Shown: piece by piece, positions 1 through 11,688 of the stretch
How the letters are laid out: the number at the start of each line of letters is the position of its first letter
How positions within the stretch are numbered: the first letter of the stretch is position 1
From: Pohlia nutans
Lineage: Eukaryota > Streptophyta > Bryopsida > Bryales > Mniaceae
Reading direction: 5' to 3'
DNA length: 64,000 nucleotides
NCBI GenBank assembly: GCA_022496805.1
Contig: CM040085.1
Span: forward strand, 13,545,811-13,609,810
Notes under the pieces: generated by a model
What the model was told of the DNA's origin: nothing
Database searches by the model: none
The model's input: only the letters and a program-made list of their open reading frames with translations
Program-made: the position numbers and the translations under genes

Positions 1-553
1 CCTAAATACCAAGTTTTAGTGGTCAATGCTTTTGATTTGCTTGGCCTTCCTCTTTTAAAATTTTTTTCAATGAAGAGGCCTGAGAATTACTCAGGCTACC
101 TAAATGTTATAAGAGAATGGCCCTATATGTAAATTTACAATTCTTATCACATTAAAAATGGGCTATGTATATTTATGAAATTGAACAAAGCAATACCCTA
201 AGCTTATAACTCCATATTGGTTAAATTGGTCAATCCCTGTTATTTTAGTGTAACAAGTTATTGATTTAAACAATATGGCGTTTTATGTATAATTTGTAAG
301 ACCACCCCACAGTTAATACCCTTTTTGTTCACTCACATGATTCCATACGATATATTGTAGTGCACCATGGGTAATTGTTTTGAGCCACCTCAGCAAGAAA
401 AGAAAAAAGAAAAAAGAAAAACCATGCCGGCTTGGGAGACGGTACAACCTGGACAACACAAGTTTGTAAGGGGAAAAAATGGTTTTAAGGGAATATTTGT
501 TTTGCCGAAGGGCGCTGAAATTGCTATCAGCCTATGGTATGTTATCTTCTCTT
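1..553. other. AT-rich intergenic DNA, no gene seen
   Basis: No conserved coding frame. A short frame at 367-585 has low-complexity Lys/Glu-rich content and overlaps the start of the Mutator-like MITE, so it is not credible. Confidence 0.5.
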
Positions 554-837
554 CCCCGACTCTAACCCCCCCCCCTTTATGTTAATACATGCACCGTTCA
601 CCATGGGCCCCATTTCTCTGAAATTTCCATTTTGGGCATCCTATTTGTTTTTTTTGGGCAAATGTTTCTTTTTCAATTTGAGGCCTACGGCTCCGAATTA
701 GTTTACGAGGACTCTTTTGAGAATTTTAAACCTTTGGAGGAGGGGTTATTTTTTAAGGTGGGCCCCCCAAATCGTTCAAAATAGGGGGCAGTTTTGTCCT
801 CATGCATTAATGTCGAAGGAGGGATTTAGAGGCGGGG
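554..837. mobile_element. Mutator-like MITE with 9-bp target duplication
   Basis: 284-bp element beginning CCCCGACTCTAA and ending TTAGAGGCGGGG (inverted). It is flanked by a perfect 9-bp direct repeat TCTTCTCTT at 545-553 and 838-846. A 9-bp duplication is the mark of the Mutator superfamily. It is too short to encode a transposase. A related copy is at 18468-19049. Confidence 0.8.
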
Positions 838-965
838 TCTTCTCTTTAGATCCTCTATTGCTTGATAAATTTTGTTGATCATGGTGACATTATGTGAGTG
901 TCACTTCTCAGAGCACCTCCACCAACAACTCAAAATTATTGCACTCGGAGGTCATCCGAAAACTA

Positions 966-1291
966 GAACATCTTCAATTATGGCTCTTCAAAGGGCCGCG
1001 CCATTTGCTTTCTCAAGGCTGTGGTGATGTGGCTCTCGATGAAAAGCGAAGGGGCAGAAAACTGGTCAAAAATCATGAAAAGATTGAATCATGAGATCAG
1101 GAGATGAACATTGCACTATGAGATGAATAAAGTGCTTAGTAAGCCTCACCAAAACTAAGGTGGAGATTTGGAGAGCCAATGTGCCCTTATAGCGAGCAAC
1201 CGATCTTTGGTGAGTGGCCGTTGGAGCCATGCCCTCGCCCATGCCACAACCATTGAGGACTCAATTGAAGAGTCCCATTGGAAATGCTCTT
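966..1291. mobile_element. MITE of the GAGCATYTCCAA type
   Basis: Left end agaacatcttcaattatggc and right end attggaaatgctctt are imperfect inverted repeats (GAGCATTTCCAA...GACTCTTCAA). The same termini bound 34211-35190. No clear target duplication. Confidence 0.45.
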
Positions 1292-1437
1292 ACAAAGCAT
1301 ACCATGTAGTTCCCTACAAACATCACTCAATTAGACTATGAAAATAGTAAGTAAGCCACTCACAAGTCATCACGCATGGATTGTGCAATCATGATGTGCA
1401 ATTAAGAAGAGAAGATACACTAGCTTGATTGGTTTTG

Positions 1438-1651
1438 AGAGCAGCTCCACTGCTGGTACTCTGAAGGGCCCGGGAGCTGTTTGTGCTCGCTAGAGTTCCC
1501 TAGAAAATGAGCCTGGCTACCGTAGTGTGAAGGCCCGGCCTGATCAACAGCGATGGGACGAATTATTTTTAGCGGCCGCCATCTCCTTTCTGGGCCCGCG
1601 ATCACAACTGCTCCAGAGCCAGCGGCCTCCTCCAGCGGTGGAGCTGCTCTT
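1438..1651. mobile_element. Small GC-rich MITE, AGAGCAGCTCCACTGCTGG termini
   Basis: 214 bp with 19-bp inverted ends (AGAGCAGCTCCACTGCTGG and its complement with one mismatch). The interior is GC-rich compared with the flanks. GAGCAGCTCC ends are common in plant hAT/MULE-derived MITEs; I see no convincing direct repeat. Confidence 0.5.
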
Positions 1652-2587
1652 AGGACTGTGGATATCTAGGAAATTTACAGACCCTGGGGTGATTTCGTGT
1701 TAGCTTTTCATCCATTATTTAGAGGGCGGGCCTCTTCAGAGAGTGCTGCTGGAGATGCTGCCGGGTTGAGCACACTGTAACCTGGTCCAAGTGTACTTTG
1801 TGTATCTTAAAAAGTAAGTTAAAAAATCTAATTTATTTTTTTAAGATTTTAAATCCCACATTTGGATTTGAGTTTCAGATTACAGTACACAATTGACAGT
1901 GAGTTTTGCCGCTTCTGAGCTCTCATAATAACTGTGCAATCCGGTACACTAAGTTAACGTGTCACATTGCGCCTGAAGTCAAGACTGCCACGCTGAACGA
2001 ACCGGCGAATGAATCGACTGCTTGATCCGTGCCAAATTTGGCATTTACTTCGCCCAGTGAAGAATCCGGTGCTGCATCGAGACAAGATCAATCAAACCGT
2101 CACCATTAAGCAACATGCCCAGACCATGTTCAAACTCCAACGATCATTGAAAGCTGTCAACTGTGGACGTCATCCTAGTGACTGCCTAGACCACATTAAT
2201 CTCAGACCCCTCCCACGCTTCAAAACACAATCGATCAACACACCCCATCGATCGATTCTTCCCATTGCCACTTTGCGGGTGTTTCTAAGGTACCACATCT
2301 TGAGGTGACATCTGTTTTGGTTAGTATTGTCGTGTCCACCAGGTCTACAGTGAGCTATCGATCTCTGTTTGTTTTATGTTTCGGAATAGGATTGAACAAT
2401 GGCGATCCGTTTTAGTTTTTGAACACTGTTGCATTGGTTGAGTAGATGGTACTAGATTGGATCATGCTGAGTATGAAGCGTAATTTATTGTCTTTGTGCG
2501 GTTTTATTGATATTTGATCGGCGTTTGTGTACGTGCCCCGGACTGATTATCGATGTGGTGGAACGCAGCTCCCTGGGAAGGCATCGG
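1652..2587. other. Intergenic region upstream of the LRR gene
   Basis: Unique-looking sequence with moderately higher G+C after 1900, probably including the LRR promoter. I cannot place a TATA box with confidence. Confidence 0.35.
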
Positions 2588-4329
2588 ATGTTCAAGAGCA
2601 TGGCGAGCATGGCGAGATGTTCAAGAGCACTGGTGCTGCTCGGCGTCTGTCTCGTCTCATTCTGCCACTCGGCAACGGCGCAATGCAGTGCCGCTGAGAG
2701 CGCTGCGTTGCTCACGATTAAGTCCGTGGTTCTCGATCCCCGCGGCGACCTTGCAACGTGGACTGGCGCTGGTGCCAATTGCTGCAGCTGGAGGGTACGT
2801 GCGCCTCTCAACAAATACCCATTTTTTGAAGCAGTATGTTGGTTTTTTGTGTCGCTATCATTTGTCCGCCCTGTTTGAAGTGGACAGGGCTCACGTTCGA
2901 AGTTTAGGACAAATAATAGGACAAATAATGCTTAAAAAAATGTCAGAAACTAGGACAATCATTTCCGGACTGAGGGACTCGTAACTAAAGATGGGGAGGA
3001 AATAGGAGACCACCACATCAAGCACTACAAGCAGAGGCATCGTTTCTCACTCCGGAGGATCCTGTTCATTGTCGTTTTTCACTGTACACGCTTGTCCTTA
3101 GTGACGAATAGCACTCACCAAGTCCAACCAGAAGATTAGTGAGTGTAAAGTGGCGCCGTTTGACTCACAGGAGTGAAAAGCGATGCTTTCTCCTTGTAGT
3201 GAAGGTGCCTCTCCATCTGCAAATTTTGTCTCGCCATCTCGAGTATGAGTTCAGTTTTAGTTGAAACAATTTCATCAGTGCCAGAAGTGCTCACAACAAG
3301 CTAGGCTCTTATAACAATGACACGCTTTCATAACAAGGCGGTTCTTACGACATCCCAATGTTGTTCCAAGTGTCATTCTGTTGCTCTGTGGTGACGACGT
3401 GGTTGAAATACTCTCGGTTTTGTGTGTCACGACAGGGGATTGAATGCAGCAAGTCAGGAGTGAGCGCGATCAGGCTACTTCTGGATCCTCCAGTCCGCGG
3501 CCAGACCGTGACACTCGACCCGAACAACCCGGATGTGGGACACGTCATCGGTGGGGCGCTCGCGTCAATGACGCAGCTCGTGATTCTCCACACGGACAAC
3601 CTCGTGTGGCGCGGCCCGCTCCCTATCAAACAGCTCACGGTCCTCCCCCTCCGGGAGATCGTGATCCGCAACGGCCAGCTCGGAAACCGCAGCCCCCCGG
3701 ACTCAATCGGCGGGTCGGTCTCGAACGACATCGGTGCGTTCGCGGGGACGCTGGAGGTGGGTAAAATCATGCTAGTCAAGGCGGTCAGAATCTGTTCAGA
3801 TTTCTAGGTTTTTTCTGGCATTCATAACATTCTAGCATCTCATGTTAGATGCTTACGCATGTTTTACATATTTTTTTAGACAAATTTGACGCCCTAGCGT
3901 GTAAACACGCAGGTGCTCATCCTAGCGGGCACGAACTACAACTCAGGGCTGCCGACGGTGCTCTGCAAGATGGAGAAGCTGCGAGTTCTGGAGGTTTCGG
4001 AGAGCTTACTGTCGAACCTGGGCCCGGCTTGCTTGAGTAATGTAACGACGCTGCAGGAGGTTCGGATGATGGGGAACCACAAGGTGACTGGAGGGCTGCC
4101 GTTGTGGCCCACGCAGCTGCCCAACTTGAAGGTGCTGGACTTCTCCAGGAATGCGCACTCCGGGAGTGTGCCGGTGCCGTATGGGAAGCTGGGGAGCGTG
4201 GAGCTCCATCTGGGTGGGAATCACCTCGCCGGGATGATTCCTCCGGGGTTGAGTGCAAAGGCTGCTTCGGCGTTTCAGCCTGGCAATGAGAAACTGTGCG
4301 GCGCGCCGCTTGCATCTTGCCATGCGTAA
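2588..4329 (+). CDS. Secreted leucine-rich-repeat protein, three exons
   Basis: Exons 2588-2794, 3436-3756 and 3913-4329 join in phase 0 through GT-AG introns and give 314 aa. The first exon encodes a signal peptide (hydrophobic run ALVLLGVCLVSF, cleavage likely after HSATA) and then an LRR N-terminal cap. The first splice rebuilds the classic cap motif CCSWRGIEC (W-R-G), and the second rebuilds an LRR strand (LEVLILAGTN). Exon 3 has repeats such as LPNLKVLDFSRN and ends with the LRR C-cap signature GNEKLCGAPLASC. There is no transmembrane segment or kinase domain, so it is a short apoplastic LRR protein of the DRT100/PGIP-like or truncated receptor-like-protein sort, not a receptor kinase. 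ATGs at 2588, 2600 and 2609 are in frame and all keep the signal peptide; 2588 was chosen as the longest compact one. Intron 1 (641 bp) hosts a CACTA-like MITE. Repeat number is low for the family, so a shrunken paralogue is possible. Confidence 0.82.
3023..3201. mobile_element. CACTA-like MITE in LRR intron 1
   Basis: 179 bp; starts CACTACAAGCAGAGGCATCG, and the reverse complement of the end starts CACTACAAGGAGAAAGCATC. Flanked by a 3-bp direct repeat AAG (3020-3022, 3202-3204), as expected for the CACTA/EnSpm superfamily. Confidence 0.8.
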
Positions 4330-4549
4330 TGCCAGCCATGCATGGTTGGCTCCGGCCGGGATTATTAGAATCATAGGACTCTAGTTCCATAATTGGTTCT
4401 AATGATGTCTCCTTATTACCGAAAAACATCTTTCATGGCATCAGACTTTGGTTGATTATGGCCTGCCTGCATCGAATATATGTACGTGTAATTTTTTCCT
4501 ACAAGAACTTGCTGTAATGGTGTCTGCTTTTTCTATCATGTCACCGACA

Positions 4550-4792
4550 CTCTTGGTAGAGTGATTTGCATGGCGTTGTGGACTAGTAACGTGATCTCAC
4601 AGTGAAAGTCAATGTTCACCCAGCGTCGCTTTTCATTCCTTCTGTGAGTCAAATGGTGTCACTTCGCACCCTAATTTTTTTGGTTGGACTTGGCGAGTGA
4701 GATTCGTCACGGAGGACAAGTGTGTACAGTGAAAAGCGACAATGAACAGGATCCTGGAGTCAGAGTGGGAAACGATGCCTCTGCTTGTAGTG
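4550..4792. mobile_element. Second copy of the CACTACAAG MITE, one end eroded
   Basis: Opposite orientation to the intron copy. From about 4690 to 4792 it matches closely (tgtacagtgaaaagcgac, gcctctgcttgtagtg terminus). The left end cannot be fixed. It lies about 460 bp past the LRR stop and may mark a duplicated insertion in the 3' flank. Confidence 0.55.
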
Positions 4793-5845
4793 ACCTTAGA
4801 AGATTACTGGCTAACGAACTTACAAGCAAAACTTGATTGAGTCTTTGGTCACTAAGGTAGACATACAAATTACTTCATTAGCACCCAACACTCAATTTTG
4901 TCTTCATGTATTGGTGGTGTACATTTTAGAACAAAAGTGTAAACAATTGGTACATGAGAAGGGGATCGAGAGCTTGGTGGTAATAGATATGTCTACCTTG
5001 CATATTAATCTTTTAGTGTTTAGATATGTTTTCAAGAAGACGAGTTTTTTCATATCGTCTGTTCATTGTTTCCCCTCTTCGTATGTTGGCTCAATAAAGT
5101 GTCCAACCATACAAAATAAAAACTATTGTTTGGACAACATGTTCAAAAATAGTTTGTATTCAATGGTTCAAGTTAGGGGTTGTTCGCATCTTACAGATGG
5201 ACCAAGTTGGTTCGCTTGCTAAAAAACCAACCCAACTTTGGATGTAGAGCTCAAGTTCCTCCCTTTATCTCTTCTCCTGGATTATAGGACTTGCAAGCCT
5301 GGATTATTCTTTCCATGAACCCAAATTACTAAAATAAACTCAAATAATCTTCCATTTGTCCTCTTGTTTCACCTCATTCAAGATTTCCCTTCCATATTGC
5401 CTTGTTAAGGCCATGTTTTCACAATCTTCTGAAACTTAGATATTCAAGCAAGATTAGAACTTGCATTATGACCTCAATTGAAAAGTGAATCTTTTCTATT
5501 GATATTTTACTTCAGGTTGGATGCACATCCGGAAACATGTAGTTTTGACCTGACATTATAGGTTGGGTGCCTTGAGCTCCACCTCAAGTCAAGTCCATAC
5601 ATGCAAATAGAGCTTTAGAGATTGTAATATGTATTTGTGAACAAGTGGTGCATTAATATGTTGAATGTCAAATCTTATCGTGATTCAAATGAATCTTTAT
5701 AGTTTTTTCCTGTTTAAATTCTACTTGGGTGCAAAATAAATAAATGTACTTATCTAATGATGTCACGTGGCAATCTAGATGATTTTTTTTCTTGAGTTTC
5801 ACTAGAATTTCAAAATTCATTAATCACATTTTTATATATTTCTCA
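4793..5845. other. AT-rich intergenic DNA
   Basis: No gene recognised. An open frame at 4833-5222 lacks homology signals and typical codon use. Confidence 0.4.
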
Positions 5846-6200
5846 CATTAGAGGAGAAATGAGGATTCAAGAGGCCCTCAAAATGCTCATTTTTTTGGTC
5901 ATTGTACCCGTGAACATGCTCAACCACATGCTGCCATAGTGAAGTTCACAGACTTACTATGCCAGCATGGCATTTACACCAAGAAAAACAAAAAAAACAA
6001 AAAAACAAAAAAAAAATTGCGCCGGCAGGGGATTTTTATAAAAAAAAAAAATTCTTTTCCCTGGAGCACCTGTAGGTGCTGCAGCGGTGCTCGGTATGGT
6101 GTTTTTATTTTTATTTTTATTTTTATTTTTATTTTTGCATGTCCTTTTGCTACTTTCCAAAGCCATTAGGGCCTTCTAAAGCCCCATTTCTCCTCTAATG
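5846..6200. mobile_element. MITE with perfect 16-bp CATTAGAGGAGAAATG ends
   Basis: Perfect 16-bp terminal inverted repeat. Inside are A-rich tracts and a (TTTTTA)n microsatellite. Related to 8158-8537. The target duplication is not clear. Confidence 0.6.
6100..6138. repeat. (TTTTTA)n microsatellite
   Basis: About six units of a T5A motif inside the MITE above. Confidence 0.8.
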
Positions 6201-8157
6201 CTTTGTTTTATACATGAGTTGTATAATGCATAACTTCAATCAATTAAAGATCTAAAAACACATATTTGTAAACCATACCATTATTAAATCGTGTTTGAAA
6301 AAAGAAACGTTACCAACCTTAAGGAATATCAAGAAATACTTAATAGTATAAAAACTGCTATGATTGCGTAAGCTATATAATTTTTGTTCTTTTCCTTTGG
6401 CTCTTTACAATCTACAAATCAATACATGTCCTTTCTTTTTCTCCAATTGTTTATTTTCTAAGCTTATTTATTTCTAATGAACAGTGTATACGGTACAATC
6501 CTTTAGTATATTGCACCATCTTTGGAAAACTTAAGTTGGTCCAAACTAAGATTTATTTTTAGCAACATATGTAAACAAATTCTCTAAATTTTTCTTAGTT
6601 TTTCTCTTGAATAGAACTTGCATTATTCAAGATTTTACAAGTGATCAATATTTTTTCCAAAGGAGACAAAAGGATTAATTTATTCATGCATTTGTAATGT
6701 TAAAGGTTGTAATTGACATGGACCAACATTTTTGAAGAGAGATACGCGAGGAGATACATAAACAATTGGCAAAATGATGTAAATGTATAGTGGCGTGAAA
6801 TTACACAAATTCCTACCAAAAAAATCCATGATGTAATTGTTCAATCTAAATACCTGTTGGAGATAGTAGATAATTAACTCGTGGTTTTATTTTATTCCCT
6901 CTCTATTTAGATGCATGTAACCAATGGAATTTAAGCTTTCCTTCAAGTGTTTAACTGTGGACAAAATGATCATGTAAAATTTTGGATGCTTAGGTTGTAA
7001 CATTATCGAGACATGGGTGTACCATAAATCAAGGGCAAGCCTATCACCATTAGTGGAAATGTATGCATGTTAATTATTGTTTTGTGACACGTCAAGGAAT
7101 GTTGCAAACATAGCAGAATTAACTCCTAAAATTAAAAGATGGTGTTTACTGCTTGATACTTTGATTGATTTCAAGGTAATTTCATTTTTGATTCCAAAAT
7201 CATAATTTTGTAAACATTCTATAGCAGTCGTAAAAGTTCATCTTTTTTTACATTTTTCTATTATAAATAGCAAAAACAAATATTTACATGCATTCACTAT
7301 AGTAAATATGCACATGGTGCCCCCTTGTAGAAATTAATTTTATTAGAATTTGGCAAAATAAAAACAACAAATTGTTGTTTGGAATAAAAGGGCTCATGTC
7401 AAGAATAGAAGGGTTCTTGGCATTGTTTTGGAGAGTAAAATTGACTTATGTTATAGAATGTTTTGTGTGAAGAATGTCAAAAAATATACATCAGAACTCT
7501 TCATATGCCAATGTTATTGCCACAAGTAAGATTAGATCAAAGAGATAGACCCAAACCTTTTTGAATTGACCACCTTGGGTCCTACAAAAATTATTGACAT
7601 AGTTTCAATGTGTGGCAATCCATGATAGTATAACAAGTGTGCAAAACATTCTACAGGTTCAAAACATTCAACCACTAATTAACAACATCATTCAACAAGG
7701 TTGGAAAGTAAACTCACTCATAGTCGTCACAGCCGGCCGGAGCTAGAGGAACAAACCCCGCTCCCTCAATGAAACACCTTGAAACGAAATTCAAACTATC
7801 AGAAACCTTCATTAAGCACACATTCAAAGCAATAAACACCATCGCTATACACCATGTCGGATCAATTCTACTACATAAAAGACGAATAGAAAATAACCAG
7901 CCACTATTGATAGACTAAATAGAATAAAATAGCAAAAAGAAGGATAGTGGTGAAGACCACTAATTATTTCTTTTTCTGTTAGCTCGGCGCAAACACTTGT
8001 CTCAGGGAAGTAGGATGGGGTCGATTGGTTGGTACAACTTTCTTGCCTAGGATAACTCACTAGCAGCACCAAGTCATGTATATCACATTATTGCTCTAAC
8101 GGACCCAATAGGAATCAAACTTAGACCACATAATTGCGATACAAGCCCTTCACCAAC
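6201..8157. other. AT-rich intergenic DNA, no gene
   Basis: Low G+C, many stops in all frames. The only structured part is a possible tRNA-type SINE on the minus strand near 8085-8157. Confidence 0.4.
8085..8157 (-). mobile_element. Candidate tRNA-derived SINE head
   Basis: On the minus strand an A-box-like TTGGTGAAGGGCTTG is followed about 35 bp later by a B-box-like AAGTTTGATTCC, the spacing of an internal Pol III promoter. It is not a functional tRNA: the cloverleaf does not close. Confidence 0.3.
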
Positions 8158-8537
8158 CATTACAAGAAATTTGAGCCCTCTAAGAGGCCTTGAGTTTTTA
8201 TTTTTATTTTAACTTTTTGAATTTTTTTAAAATATTTAATTAATAAAAAAAATTAAATGAAATTTGATGTGGCATGAGTTCGACATTTCATATTGGATAT
8301 TTAAATATTAAAAGTTTTTTTTTTCAATTTTAAAATATATCTTTAATATTAAAAATTGTTCAAAAAAATCTTTGAACATTTTTTAAACATTTTCTAACAT
8401 TTTTAAATAATATTTTTTAAAATTTTATAAACATTTTATTTTAAAAAAAAAAAATTATTTAAAAAAATTCCAATAAAAATTAGACTTTTGCCCGAACATC
8501 AAAAAAGCCCCTTGGAGGGTTCATTTCTCTTCTAATG
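8158..8537. mobile_element. MITE related to 5846-6200
   Basis: Imperfect inverted ends CATTACAAGAAATTTGAGCC and CATTAGAAGAGAAATGAACC. The interior is extremely A/T-rich. It is flanked by CAAC on both sides (8154-8157 and 8538-8541), which may be a 4-bp target duplication. Confidence 0.5.
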
Positions 8538-9473
8538 CAACCGCAGAACTTATGACTTGGCAATCTTACACCTCACCAAAATTCAAAATATACCCGGCAA
8601 CTATCCAACCACTAGTGTGTGGTTACTTTTTACTAGTTACTAGTCAATAAAGTGCCTATTCTTGCAATGAGAGGGTAGTTTTGCACCAATGGCCCTTTGT
8701 TTGGTGGACACTGAGTTATTGTCATTACGAACAGGCACTTTATTCATGCCGACCTTGCTAGAGGACCGGAGTTTCAATCTATTTATCTATCTTCAAAACA
8801 TTCTACAAGTTCATAGTAAGTTCAATGAACTTCCCATGAATTTACTAGGTCTTTCCATTCCATATGAGCTTCCATTTCGACAAAAAAATTCCAAAGTTTT
8901 GAGCTATAAAATGCGCACTAAATCCATTGACATACAAATGAAAGTTGTAGATGATGACTTTTTCATGACATCCATTCGGTTGGACTAGGTAATGATGTCA
9001 AAATATGTTTAAATTTGATGTAAAAAAATATTATCTTTTTTATTATATAAAAATTGCAAAAACACTCATTGTCTTATAAATTTTGGAATGATTGGCTAAA
9101 AGTGCATAATGTACAATATTGAATCATCTTTTGATTGTTTACAAAGAGATCTCAAGACACCTCTATCAAACCATAATAAAACTTATGTGAACAGCTTCAT
9201 CACTATTGAAGAATAATGTTTTCAACCAATCATAATGAATTACAAGATGAGAGTATCAAAATTGTAATTTTAGTGGATTTTCAAAAAAAAAATCTTGTAA
9301 ATTCATTTGAAAGATATTTAGGCATTTTATTTTAAATTCAACCATACGGATGTCTTCTAATAAGGATGTCTTACATATGCTTTTTAGAGTTGAAGCTCAA
9401 AAACGTTAAAAAAGCCTCATTTTATAATACATTTAGGTATTGTCCAAAACCTTTAAGCACTTAGGGGTTAACA

Positions 9474-9630
9474 CTTAAACCCAGGGTCCCCATATAAAAG
9501 GTAGAACCCTAAGATGATGTCATTTTATTTTACATTCAATGCGCACTCTCCATTTTTTCCTTTTTGGCACAAGTCTATGGGGAAGTTCTCGTGTGATGTA
9601 TCTTTGGTGGTTGCCACCGAACCCTGGGTT
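9474..9630. repeat. Short inverted-repeat segment
   Basis: Inverted ends AAACCCAGGGT / ACCCTGGGTTT, squeezed between the TTAA end of one MITE relic (TTAA at 9468-9471) and the TTAA start of copy A. Confidence 0.4.
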
Positions 9631-9633
9631 TAA

Positions 9634-10433
9634 CCCTTTAGTGCCTAGGTAACCAGTAAGTGGTCACTAGATCATCGAAAAATGAAATGCTGTAAAATCT
9701 GTGAACTATCTTAGTTCGGTGTGTGAAGTTCAGAAGTGTAACTTTTGATTATGCAGATGATGCAAAAAGAAATTTTGAAATCTGACTTTCTTAGATATCC
9801 AAATACCTATGTTCAAAACATCAAAATACTGCAAATACCTCAAAATACAGCAAATACTTACGAATACAACACATGTACTATGTGGTATTTCTTGTATTTG
9901 AAAGTTTGTTATCTTGTATTTATTTTTGGATTGTGTTCTCTTGTTCATGTTCCATCAATGTATGTATTCCGATCTTGATCAATGTACCAAGTCCTTTCTT
10001 ATTTTAACGTATAAATTTTGTCTTAAACCGTACATAGATAAGTCACTCTCACTTATAAAATTCACAATAATTATGTGTGAGTCAGTTCTTGACATGAAAA
10101 ATTGCAATGGAGAGGTGTTGACATAGGTCATTGCTGAACTGCTTCACTTTCATTTTTGAAAATTTAACCAAAATTCTATTTAACTTTGAAGTCACACACC
10201 CCTCAAAATCTCATTTTGGAGTGTGCATTATACGGTTCAAAGACATACTATAATCTTTCAATCTAACGGTCTGATCTGACCAAGATTTAACCAAAACTTG
10301 TTTCATTAAGCTATGCTTATATTGATACGGTTGAATACTATTGATAGCATTCCTAATTTCAAGAGAGAAAGTTTAAAAAAAATATCACCGAAAAAACTGT
10401 GGTTTGTCCAAAACCACCCTAGGCACTAAAGGG
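9634..10433. mobile_element. TTAA-flanked MITE, copy A (800 bp)
   Basis: Perfect 16-bp inverted termini CCCTTTAGTGCCTAGG, each directly flanked by TTAA (9630-9633 and 10434-10437). Outside TTAA the flanks share no direct repeat. Homologous along their length to 21007-21839 (opposite orientation) and to 24650-26620. No transposase frame. TTAA plus CCC ends recalls piggyBac or Sola3-type elements. Confidence 0.7.
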
Positions 10434-10437
10434 TTAA

Positions 10438-11688
10438 ACATCATGCATTTGAAGGTCATTTCCACTTCTTTTTTTTCTCACATCTACAAAACTCGTGCTG
10501 GAATTTATAGATTATATAAAATTGAAGTAAAAATTGAAGTTCTATTTCAATTGAGTCGGTTACTGATTATTTTTTCATGATTGCAAAGGTATACATCAAA
10601 AATTGAAATTCAAACCTACTTTTAGTATTTTGAAAATTTTGAATAACAAGATGCATTTTAAGATTAGATTATTTTGAATAGTATACATAAAACACGCATT
10701 ATTATAATTCCAAATAATTCATTTAAAGTCCTAACTCATCAACATTTGAGCACAAGTGCCCCACATCTATGTAAGTCTTTCATCTCCCTATTTTAAACTT
10801 TTCACGTTAGTCATGTATCCTACATCATGGTCACTTTCAACATAAATACATGATGTCATCTTGGGATTGGATTAGGATGGCATGGACCCTGACGTGGAAA
10901 TGACGACCCATGACGTGGAAATTCATTTTACACAGGAATCTGACCCTCACGTCCAGTAACCTCGGCTCTTGGCAGCTACAGGTGCTCATGATCCGGATTT
11001 CCCATCAGCCAACAACTCCAACACGATCCAAATAATTTCAGTCTTTAGTTTTGGAGAGCAAAAATAAAAGACAGACATTGAAAGGATCAGCAAGAACTAA
11101 AAAATCTATCCACATTGATAAATCACAATCAAACAAGCTAGCCTAAGATTGAACTAATTCAAAACCCCAAACCAGATGCTGTCACAAATCACAAGACAGG
11201 TCTCCAAAAACACAATAGAATGGTTCAAGCTGCTTTATTGAAAATCTGATTTGATCTCCGAAAAGGTATGGACATGGACCCATCTACTCTAAAGGGTATT
11301 TATAATACCTAGTAGAAACGTGTATGAACCCGGAAAATAACAGGAGCATCATGGGACTCTGCAGATGTAAAATTTGGAAAAACATCAAAATTTGAGTAAC
11401 CACTGGCTTCGCTGATTTCTACGGATCAATCAAGGCCACGAAATCTTTTCTGTGTTGCAAAAGTAGCTGACACCTAACTCATGGTCTAGGACTTGGGACA
11501 TTCCCTTGCATGAAGAAGCACTTATGGTTGGGAACTAGAAAGAATGACGACTACTACTAGCAGTCCCCAAAACTGAGAATTCTCACCTAGTTTTTAAGCC
11601 GGAGAACAACAATCTGCTCAAAATGCCAGCCTCTCAGAAGTCGATTTCCAGTTGGTAAGTTGCACCAAACCAATATATCTGATCAGAA
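10438..11688. other. Intergenic DNA and 3' flank of the minus-strand plastid protein gene
   Basis: AT-rich to 10850, then more mixed composition from about 10860 to 11688. That last part probably includes the 3' UTR of the gene ending at 11689. Confidence 0.35.

Noticed and set aside
554..837. Regulatory long terminal sequence of a retrotransposon
   Set aside because: The 9-bp duplication and inverted ends make it a Mutator-type DNA element.
4833..5222. 129-aa open frame downstream of the LRR gene
   Set aside because: Codon use is unlike the real genes here, with no recognisable domain; it begins just beyond a MITE end.
8689..8988. 99-aa open frame
   Set aside because: AT-rich random-looking composition, no motif, no splice continuation and no paralogous copy keeping the frame.
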